Positions 34,445-45,052 of a stretch of 64,000 nt of DNA are shown piece after piece. The stretch is taken from contig NC_018178.1 of the NCBI RefSeq assembly GCF_000279145.1, positions 434,001 through 498,000 on the forward strand, given 5' to 3'. The translations under genes were made by a program, and so were the position numbers. The number at the start of each line of letters is the position of its first letter. Within the stretch, counting starts at the first letter, position 1. The DNA is from Melioribacter roseus P3M-2. Its GTDB lineage: Bacteria; Bacteroidota; Ignavibacteria; Ignavibacteriales; Melioribacteraceae. Below the pieces are notes generated by a model. The model searched no databases, had not been told where the DNA came from, and saw nothing but the letters and a program-made list of their open reading frames with translations.

Positions 34445-36775
34445 ATGAAAAAGTCGATACTAATTTATATTCTCTTTACTACTCTTATTTATTCGCAAGG
34501 GAAAGGGACATTAAGCGGATTTATATACGACGCCTCCAACGGCGAGGCATTGATAGGCGCCAATATTTATCTGAAAGTGATTAATCTGGGCGCCGCTTCG
34601 AACGGCAGCGGCTACTTCGCCATACCGAATATTCCCGAAGGATCGCACGAGTTAATTGCAAGTTATATCGGGTACAAAACTTTTCAAACAAAAATTACAA
34701 TTAAAAACGGCGAAGAAAAGAGACTCGACATTAAATTGGAACCCGGGGCTGTAATAAGCCGGGAAGTTGTAGTTTCTGCGGACTCGGTCGGAATGCCCGA
34801 AAGATTATTCAACAAACCGGTTTCCAAAATCGACCTTTCGCCCGTACAATTGGGAAAAGTGCCTCAGGTTGTGGAAGCCGACCTCCTCCGAACGCTGCAA
34901 AGCATGCCCGGCATAGTTCCCGTTTCCGATTTTTCGTCGGCAATTTATGTGAGAGGAGGCACGCCCGATCAAAATTTATTTTTAATCGACGGCACAGACG
35001 TTTACAATCCCGAACATGCATTCGGATTGTTTTCAACTTTCAATACCGACGCAATCAAAAAAGTGGAAGTCTATAAAGGAGGATTCGGAGCCGAATACGG
35101 CGGTCGCCTTTCGGCTGTGATTAACGTTATAAACAACGACGGAAACCGGAACAATTTCGAAGGCAAAGCTACGTTGAGTCTGCTTACGCTCAACACTACA
35201 TTACAAACCCCGATCGGTAAAATCGGTTCCCTTTCCGGTTCTGTAAGGCGCACTTATCTCGACCAGACGCTTGCAAAAGTGATCGACGATATACCCGACT
35301 ATTATTTTCTGGACGGCAACATAAAAGCTTTTTTCGACATTAATAACAAGAATAAACTAAGCGTAAGTTTCTACGGCGGAATTGACGACCTCGATTTTAA
35401 ATTGGACAAAGACCGTCCGCAGTCCTTCGGATTCAAGTATGTTTGGGGAAATCAGACGGGAAGCATAAACTGGAGAACTATCTTTTCGCCGAAGCTATTT
35501 GGAAATTTTTGGATTACAGCCAGCAGATTTTTTTCCGACTTCAATATTGATATAGTGGAATTCAGCGAGGCAAACAGAATCGAAGATTTTACTATCAAGG
35601 GAGCGGTCGATTATTTCTACAGCAAAGAATTTACTTTTAAATTCGGATTCGAGCAGAAAAATATTAACGGGGCGTTGAAGCAGGAATTTACATCGGCGCG
35701 CATCGACGTATCGAAACACCGAACTCTCTATTCGCTCTATTTCAGCGCGCAATGGGCGCCCAATCCGCTCTGGGATATCGAAGCGGGCTTAAGATACGAC
35801 TATTTCGTTTCGGACAAAAATTTCAGCAATCTCGACCCGCGCTTGACCGTAAAGTACAGACTTACCGAAAAAAGCAATCTTAAATTTTCAACCGGAATTT
35901 TTCATCAATATGCAAACAGAATACCGAGATTATTTTTCGTAAGTATTTGGGTAAGCGCCGACGATTATATAAACGGCTCAAGCTCAAACCACTATATACT
36001 CAGTTATCAGCGGATACTGTCAAAAAATATCGAATTCGAAGTAGAGGGTTATTATAAAACCTACAATAACATTTATTCGTTCAATCCGAATTACCGCGCC
36101 GAGGTCGAGCCACAGGGATATACGAAAGATAACTTGCCGGTGTTTGCTTCGACCAAAGGATTATTCAACCGGGGCGACGGATATTCGAGAGGACTTGAAA
36201 TTTTGTTAAGAAAAGACGCGGGCGCTTTAACAGGATGGCTGGCGTACTCATGCGCGCAAACCGAGTATCTGATTGACAACGTAAATAAGAACAATTATTT
36301 CAAGCCCCGACACGACAGAACTCACGCAATAAATTTTGTTCTGAATGCCGATTTAAGCAATCTGTTAAACGAGTTATACGGCAGAAAATTTGCAAACAGC
36401 GACAAGCAATGGAGTCTGGGATTAAACTTCACTTACTTTTCGGGGCAGCCGATAACCCTTCCCGCATCGGTCTATATTGCCAACTCGGTTCCCGACTGGG
36501 ACATAACCAAAAACAGTTTACAGCTCTATCCTTCAGACATTAACGAATTCCGGCTGCCTTACTACGCAAGACTCGATTTCAGTCTCAATTACAAAATAAC
36601 ATACGACGGCTGGTCGCTTTCTCCTTATCTTCAGGTATTTAATCTTCTCAACAGAAAAAATGTGTGGTTCATACAGTACGAAAACGAAATCGAAAACAAT
36701 ACGGCGAAATTGAAAGTAAAAAACGTGACAATGTTTCCAATACTTCCGAGCGTGGGAATTACAATAAAATTCTAA
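34445..36775 (+). CDS. TonB-dependent receptor with carboxypeptidase-regulatory-like domain
   Basis: About 776 residues: signal peptide (KKSILIYILFTTLIYSQ), a carboxypeptidase-D regulatory-like domain (GTLSGFIYDASNGEALIGANIYL), a plug domain with LLRTLQSMPGI, YVRGGTPDQNLFLIDGTDVYN, and GFGAEYGGRLSAVINV, then a beta barrel ending in a C-terminal phenylalanine (GITIKF). It should import or bind a ligand at the outer membrane with TonB energy. The ATG at 34445 starts the signal peptide; a TTG nine bases upstream is less likely. It is coupled to a DUF4249 gene, a frequent partner in Bacteroidota-type loci. The ligand is unknown. Confidence 0.92.
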   Translation: MKKSILIYILFTTLIYSQGKGTLSGFIYDASNGEALIGANIYLKVINLGAASNGSGYFAIPNIPEGSHELIASYIGYKTFQTKITIKNGEEKRLDIKLEPGAVISREVVVSADSVGMPERLFNKPVSKIDLSPVQLGKVPQVVEADLLRTLQSMPGIVPVSDFSSAIYVRGGTPDQNLFLIDGTDVYNPEHAFGLFSTFNTDAIKKVEVYKGGFGAEYGGRLSAVINVINNDGNRNNFEGKATLSLLTLNTTLQTPIGKIGSLSGSVRRTYLDQTLAKVIDDIPDYYFLDGNIKAFFDINNKNKLSVSFYGGIDDLDFKLDKDRPQSFGFKYVWGNQTGSINWRTIFSPKLFGNFWITASRFFSDFNIDIVEFSEANRIEDFTIKGAVDYFYSKEFTFKFGFEQKNINGALKQEFTSARIDVSKHRTLYSLYFSAQWAPNPLWDIEAGLRYDYFVSDKNFSNLDPRLTVKYRLTEKSNLKFSTGIFHQYANRIPRLFFVSIWVSADDYINGSSSNHYILSYQRILSKNIEFEVEGYYKTYNNIYSFNPNYRAEVEPQGYTKDNLPVFASTKGLFNRGDGYSRGLEILLRKDAGALTGWLAYSCAQTEYLIDNVNKNNYFKPRHDRTHAINFVLNADLSNLLNELYGRKFANSDKQWSLGLNFTYFSGQPITLPASVYIANSVPDWDITKNSLQLYPSDINEFRLPYYARLDFSLNYKITYDGWSLSPYLQVFNLLNRKNVWFIQYENEIENNTAKLKVKNVTMFPILPSVGITIKF

Positions 36776-36779
36776 AAAC

Positions 36780-37671
36780 ATGAAAAAATATTTATTTGCT
36801 ATATTGAGCTTGTTGTTGGTTATGTGCGGCGAGGGAACCGTTGAAATCGGCTCCGGACAGTACAAACCGAAAATCGTAGTGGAAGGCTATATAATTCCGG
36901 GCAATCCGATAAAGGGAATCAGAATAACAAGAAACTTCCCCATTAACACTCAGCCCAATCCTTTCTCTCTTATTCTCAAAAAACGCAGAAGTTAAAATTA
37001 CCGAGTTGGAAACGGGTAAAACCGAAATTCTTACATATAACGATTCTACATTTTCATTCGAAGGCGCATTAAATTTTATTGTGGATTACGATAAATCCTA
37101 CAGACTGACAATCGAAGCGGATATTGACGGCAAAAGACTGAAAGCTTCGTCAACGACGACTACGCCGGCAAAAGGTTTCGAAGTAATAAGGGAAGAATCG
37201 ATACTCGATTCGATGAAGTACCGTCAAACGGGCGCCGACGGCAAAGTTAATAATTTCAAAGTTGTATTTAAGCCCTCTCCGGGCACGGGATTTTATGTGT
37301 TTTCAATCGTTGCGCTCGACGCGTCGTATTCCTCTTTTATATATGAAAATCCGTATATAGAAATCGATTCGTCGGATCTCGACGAAAGTTTCGATAATTT
37401 CAGAAATCAACTTAAGTGGCTGCAGTTCGTAAATTCATCGGCTGAAAAAATCGAGTACAATATCGAATGGCTCGATACATGGTTTTACGGCAGATACCGA
37501 CTGATAATTTATGCGGGCGACGAAAATTTTCGCCGGTTTCTATTAACTCACGGCAGCGTTCAGGACCCCGACGGCAATTTTCATGAGCCCTTGATGAATT
37601 TCGAAGGCGAAGCAATCGGCGTCTTCGGGTCGTATCAGGCAGACACGCTCTATTTCAAGGTTCTTAAGTAA
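36780..37671 (+). pseudogene. DUF4249-like lipoprotein, frameshifted
   Basis: From ATG 36780 the frame gives a lipoprotein signal (lipobox LLVMC) and DUF4249-type sequence (VVEGYIIPGNPIKGIRITRNFP), then stops after 71 codons. Another phase continues as NAEVKITELETGKTEIL, YDKSYRLTIEADIDG and further beta-rich sequence to 37671. Removing one A from the six-A run at 36978-36983 joins the two frames into one protein of about 296 residues. DUF4249 proteins often sit next to TonB-dependent receptors, as here, and may be surface lipoproteins of the same uptake complex. Whether the break is real or a sequencing error cannot be decided here. Confidence 0.82.
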
Positions 37672-37715
37672 TATCCTTCCATATTTATTATCTTTACCGG
37701 AAAAATATTTTTCTT

Positions 37716-38039
37716 ATGGGATGGATCTACATATTTATCGCCGCTTTATTCGAAATAAGCTGGGTTGTCGGACTAAAGTACAGCGACGGTCTCACTAATC
37801 TGAAAGCGAGCATATTTACAATTATAACGATGCTGCTTAGTTTTTATTTTTTGGCTCTCGGTTCAAAAGAATTGCCGATTGGCACCGCTTATGCTGTATG
37901 GACGGGCATAGGAGCCGTCGGCACGGTTATCTACGGAATGCTCTTTTTCAATGAGTCGAAAGAATTTTTAAGAATCTTTTTTATTATGATTATTATTCTT
38001 GGAATAATCGGACTGAAATTAACGGACAAACAAATCTGA
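37716..38039 (+). CDS. Small multidrug resistance family exporter, SugE/Gdx type
   Basis: A 107-residue protein with four membrane helices. The conserved membrane Glu is in ALFEISWVVGLKYSDG (Glu13) and the signature GTAYAVWTGIGAVGT spans residues 61-75. The GLKYSDG-T-N stretch and Trp positions fit the SugE/Gdx branch, which exports guanidinium, better than EmrE. No guanidine riboswitch fits in the 44-base gap upstream, so the ligand is open. Only two bases separate its stop from the start of the SpoU methyltransferase gene. Confidence 0.9.
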   Translation: MGWIYIFIAALFEISWVVGLKYSDGLTNLKASIFTIITMLLSFYFLALGSKELPIGTAYAVWTGIGAVGTVIYGMLFFNESKEFLRIFFIMIIILGIIGLKLTDKQI

Positions 38040-38041
38040 CT

Positions 38042-38578
38042 ATGAGAAAATTATCGCACGAAGAAATTTCAAAAAACCGAAGCACTTTGGAAACGCTCCA
38101 TCGAGTCAGCAAATTGCCGGTATATGCCGTTCTTCACAATATCAGAAGCAGTTATAATGTCGGCTCGATATTACGCACCTCAGACGGAGCCATGGTCGAA
38201 AAACTCTATTTATGCGGATTCACGCCCGCTCCTCCCAAAAAAGAAGTGCTCAAGACTTCGCTCGGAGCCGAAGAGAGCGTGGCGTGGGAATATGCAAAAG
38301 ATACAAAGAGCGTTATCCTTGAACTTAAATCCAAAGGCATTAAGATTTGCGCTTTGGAGTTGACCGACAACAGCAAGCCGTATTATAACCTTACCAAAAA
38401 CGACTTTCCTCTTTGTCTTGTGGTGGGAAATGAAATCAGCGGCGTGACAGACGATATTCTCGAATTGTGCGACTTTTCGATTGAAATTCCGCAATACGGC
38501 ATAAAGCAGTCTCTCAACGTAGCGGTAGCTTATGGCATCTCGATATTCGATTTAAGAAGAATCTACGATACCAAATAA
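38042..38578 (+). CDS. SpoU/TrmH family RNA 2'-O-methyltransferase
   Basis: A 178-residue SPOUT methyltransferase. Motif 1 is HNIRSSYNVGSILRTSDG, motif 2 is LVVGNEISGV and motif 3 is IPQYGIKQSLNVAVAYGI, in the order that builds the SAM-binding trefoil knot. No N-terminal extension is present, as in small TrmH-like enzymes. The RNA target (tRNA or rRNA) is not evident. It ends one base before the convergent AlbA_2 gene with no terminator between. Confidence 0.92.
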   Translation: MRKLSHEEISKNRSTLETLHRVSKLPVYAVLHNIRSSYNVGSILRTSDGAMVEKLYLCGFTPAPPKKEVLKTSLGAEESVAWEYAKDTKSVILELKSKGIKICALELTDNSKPYYNLTKNDFPLCLVVGNEISGVTDDILELCDFSIEIPQYGIKQSLNVAVAYGISIFDLRRIYDTK

Positions 38579-39235
38579 TCAGCCGGCATACGTAAAATAG
38601 CTTTCGCCCTTGTCGTTGATATGAATGAGCAAAATATTCGCGCGAACGAGTTTTATCAAAGTTCGAGAAGCTCTTCGCTCCGATATATTTGCAATTTTAC
38701 ATAGAGTTTTAACCGTAATGGTTTCATATTTATCGAGATATTCAAAAACAATCTTTTCATTTTTTCCAAGCGAATAATTTTTCAACGAAACGCCGGAGGA
38801 TTGCGTCTGTAACAATTTAATCATTTCCTTGCTTGCCTGAACGCTCTTATCGTTAATTCTGACGTAAACAAGCGCGCTGTTCAAATCCAGAATCTGTCGA
38901 TAATCCTGCAGACGATGAGGTTTGAGATTCGATTCTTTTATTTCGACTGCCAGTATTTCTTTGTTTTTAATCGGAACGACAAACGTGGAATATTCAACGG
39001 GCGGTTCGATAAATTCCCGCGCCGTTTTTTCGATTAATTCGAGGTCGGATTTTTCGCTTTCAATGCCGTAGATTGTCTTGTCGTCGTCTACTCCGATCAG
39101 TAAGTAACCGCCTCGAGTATTAGCAAAAGCCATCATTTCCTTGGCGATTTTTTCGTAGGAAGAAAATCGTTGTTTGAATTCCACATAAAGATTTTCTCCT
39201 CCTTCGATCAATTCAAATATTTTTTTGCGGTTCAT
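38579..39235 (-). CDS. AlbA_2 (Schlafen-like) domain protein with winged helix
   Basis: A 218-residue protein with an AlbA_2 domain in residues of about 8-120 (YVEFKQRFSS, AFANTRGGYLLIGVDDD, VEIKESNLKPH) and a C-terminal winged helix (KYETITVKTLCKIANISERRASRTLIKLV). Related proteins are annotated as ATP-binding transcriptional regulators; nucleotide binding is not shown by a clear P-loop here. It overlaps the upstream TPR lipoprotein gene by four bases, so both are made from one mRNA. The regulated genes are unknown. Confidence 0.85.
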   Translation of the reverse strand: MNRKKIFELIEGGENLYVEFKQRFSSYEKIAKEMMAFANTRGGYLLIGVDDDKTIYGIESEKSDLELIEKTAREFIEPPVEYSTFVVPIKNKEILAVEIKESNLKPHRLQDYRQILDLNSALVYVRINDKSVQASKEMIKLLQTQSSGVSLKNYSLGKNEKIVFEYLDKYETITVKTLCKIANISERRASRTLIKLVRANILLIHINDKGESYFTYAG

Positions 39236-41463
39236 TTCAAAAGCTTTTTCTTGGCAGAATCGGCTTTCTCCTCGTTTCTTATTACGGCGGGTTTTATCGT
39301 ATCCTGTTTAATGCCTTCGGATTTTTCTTTTTGAATTACCTCCTTTTTCATCAATTCTTTTTTCCGATCAACCGAGTCGGGAGAGCCTTCGTTGTCGGCA
39401 ATTTCTTTTATCTTTACCGTATCTTTGGCTTCGTTCAGCTTTTCGGCTTTTTCCTTTTCCACCCTTTCCAGTTCGTCCTGGTACGTCTTATACTTTGCCA
39501 CCACCGCTTTACCGTACGGAGTCGAGAGATAATCTTTGGAAGTCAAAATTCTGTAATAAAATGCCGCGGAATCGTTTTTAGCTTGTTCTTCGTATATAAA
39601 TCCGATATAATAAATTGATTTGGGAGCGTACGGGGAACGCGGATGCTGAAGATAAATATTTTTGAACGCGGCAATGGCATCGTGATAATTTTTCTGATAA
39701 TATTTTTTCTCGGCATCGACGTATAATTTTTCTACCGGATCTCCTGTTTCTTTAACTTCGGTCACATCCTCTATTAAGCCGAGCTGTCTTCCCGCCGCCG
39801 TATATAATTTATGCCCCGGATAATTGTCGTAGATTATTCTGAAAAGACTATCGGCTTTTTCTTTTGCTCCTTGCGATTCGTAATATGTACCGAGCGCGTA
39901 AAGAGTGTTAACCTTAAATTGGCTTTCCGGGTATTCATCCAGAACTTTGTTGAAATAAACCAACGCCGAGTCGGTATTATTTAGCTCGGAATAGAACAGG
40001 TTTCCTTTTTCAAACAGGTTCTGGGCAATCAAGGATTTAATCGAGTCGACGCTAATGGTAGGACGAGTTGGCTTTTTGGCTTTTCCTTTTGCAATCAGTT
40101 CGATTAACGAGAGATTCTTCTCGGACAAATTAGTAGTGTCGCTTACCGTTGTGTCGCTCGCAGCGACAGAATCCTGCTGCGGTTCATCTCCTCTTCCTCT
40201 TCTCAAAGGATTATTGGTCCTCGATGCATTCTGCTCCATCTTCTGCCTGTTTTGAGCCACATACTGCTTGAAGGCAATATCGTAGTCGACAGAATCGCGA
40301 ATAAATCTGTCGGGATTTACCGCATAATCGTATTGCAGATTCAGATCGTTAATCTGGTCGTTTAGCTTGAAGTATTTATCCATTACTTTATTGTGGGAGA
40401 CAATTTCGGCTTTCAAATCCTTGTCGATCAAGGGAGAAGTGACGGCTTTATTATAATATTTATACGCGCTGTCGAAATCCCCTTTATACATTTCATAAAT
40501 TTTACCGATCATAATATCCGCGGATACGGCTGTATTTTTCTTTTTGTAAGTTGTATCGATATCCTTGTAGATATCGAGAGCCTTATCTATCTCTCCTTTC
40601 TCGAAGTAAATATTTCCCAGTTCCAGTACAATTCGGTCTTCCCGTTCCTTAAATTTGCCTTCTCCCAACAAATCATTTATCAATTCTTCGCTTTCGTCGA
40701 CGTTTCCAAGGTCTTTCAGAAGTCTTGCGTATTCGATTCTGCTTTCGAATTCGACATCGAATGAGGGAGAGAAGTCGAGAACTTTGGCAAAAGATTCGAG
40801 CGCTTTTTCTTTGTTGTCCAAAAGCAAATAAATTTTACCGAGCTGATAATAGATCAACGCCACGGTTTCATCGTCTTCGGCATTTTCAAGAAATTCATTA
40901 CACTCTGCGACGGCATCTTCATATTGTTCTCTGAAAAGCAGAAACGCTATTTTTGTAATTGAAGCTTTTTCGAACAATTCGTACTCTTCCTCGGCAAGGG
41001 ACGTTTGCTTGACTTCTTCGATGAGGCGTAATCCCTCTTCAAAATTGCGCAATTGCAAATGCGTTTTAGCAAGCCACAGTTTGTTTTCCAGGGCGTAATC
41101 GGATTCGGGAATAGCGGACAATTCAATAAACTTGCGTTGAGCCCTTGCATATTCCTGCTGATAATAAAACGCTTTTCCGGTAAGAAACAGGGCGTCGTCA
41201 AAATAGGAAGATTCGGTATCGAACTGCAAAATTCTGGAGCATTTTTCAATAACTCTGGTAAATTCCTTATCGAGCTGAGGGCGCGCTTTTTCCGTTCTGA
41301 AAGCAAAGGGGTCGGTTTGTTCTTTTAATAGATCTTCTTCGGCGCGTTCAAAAATAGTTTTTGCATTATAGTAGGTATTAAAATAAGTGGTAAAATTTTT
41401 CCATAGGCTGCAAGAATAGAACAGGAACGCGAGCGTAATAAAAATAAATATTCTCTTGAACAT
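39232..41463 (-). CDS. Large TPR lipoprotein (SprE/PorW-like candidate)
   Basis: About 743 residues with a lipoprotein signal MFKRIFIFITLAFLFYSC followed by SLWKNFTTYFNTYYNAKT, then many TPR and TPR-like units through most of the length, and a charged C-terminal region rich in Lys and Glu. The start after the lipobox (a short aromatic, Asn-rich stretch of N-T-x-Y-Y-N type) resembles the SprE/PorW lipoproteins linked to type IX secretion, but the similarity is by pattern only. I start at ATG 41463, where the lipoprotein signal begins; a TTG at 41484 overlapping glnB would prefix seven unsuitable residues. It is in one operon with glnB and the AlbA_2 gene. Confidence 0.78.
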   Translation of the reverse strand: MFKRIFIFITLAFLFYSCSLWKNFTTYFNTYYNAKTIFERAEEDLLKEQTDPFAFRTEKARPQLDKEFTRVIEKCSRILQFDTESSYFDDALFLTGKAFYYQQEYARAQRKFIELSAIPESDYALENKLWLAKTHLQLRNFEEGLRLIEEVKQTSLAEEEYELFEKASITKIAFLLFREQYEDAVAECNEFLENAEDDETVALIYYQLGKIYLLLDNKEKALESFAKVLDFSPSFDVEFESRIEYARLLKDLGNVDESEELINDLLGEGKFKEREDRIVLELGNIYFEKGEIDKALDIYKDIDTTYKKKNTAVSADIMIGKIYEMYKGDFDSAYKYYNKAVTSPLIDKDLKAEIVSHNKVMDKYFKLNDQINDLNLQYDYAVNPDRFIRDSVDYDIAFKQYVAQNRQKMEQNASRTNNPLRRGRGDEPQQDSVAASDTTVSDTTNLSEKNLSLIELIAKGKAKKPTRPTISVDSIKSLIAQNLFEKGNLFYSELNNTDSALVYFNKVLDEYPESQFKVNTLYALGTYYESQGAKEKADSLFRIIYDNYPGHKLYTAAGRQLGLIEDVTEVKETGDPVEKLYVDAEKKYYQKNYHDAIAAFKNIYLQHPRSPYAPKSIYYIGFIYEEQAKNDSAAFYYRILTSKDYLSTPYGKAVVAKYKTYQDELERVEKEKAEKLNEAKDTVKIKEIADNEGSPDSVDRKKELMKKEVIQKEKSEGIKQDTIKPAVIRNEEKADSAKKKLLK

Positions 41464-41480
41464 ATAATTACCGTTAAATT

Positions 41481-44887
<3,407 letters not shown>

Positions 44888-44930
44888 CAATCACTCCTGT
44901 TTTTCGAAGTTGAAAGTTAAATAATGAGGT

Positions 44931-44959
44931 TCTGAAATGCAATTAAACGTCATTTCAGA
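44931..44959. promoter_or_regulatory. Inverted repeat (candidate operator) between secA and glnE
   Basis: A perfect nine-base inverted repeat, TCTGAAATG (44931-44939) and its complement CATTTCAGA (44951-44959), flanks an eleven-base A/T-rich spacer. The half-site centres are 20 bases apart, two helical turns. It lies in the 165-base gap between divergent secA and glnE, where both promoters must be. A dimeric regulator or, less likely, an mRNA hairpin could use it. Confidence 0.55.
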
Positions 44960-45022
44960 GACTTATAAAGCCGATACTTCTGTTTGTTTCTGCTTACTGT
45001 TAAAATTGGAATGGAATATTAT

Positions 45023-45030
45023 TATCTTTG
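45023..45030 (+). promoter_or_regulatory. Candidate -7 element of glnE
   Basis: TATCTTTG fits the TAnnTTTG -7 consensus and ends 22 bases before the glnE ATG. No -33 TTTG is found at the usual distance, so support is limited. The same sequence context (TTATTATCTTT) occurs about 25 bases before the SMR exporter gene. Confidence 0.3.
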
Positions 45031-45052
45031 TTTTTCAAACCATCGTCAGAAT

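Noticed and set aside
37672-37715. Guanidine riboswitch ahead of the SMR exporter gene
   Set aside because: The 44-base gap is too short for any known guanidine riboswitch and shows no matching conserved bases.
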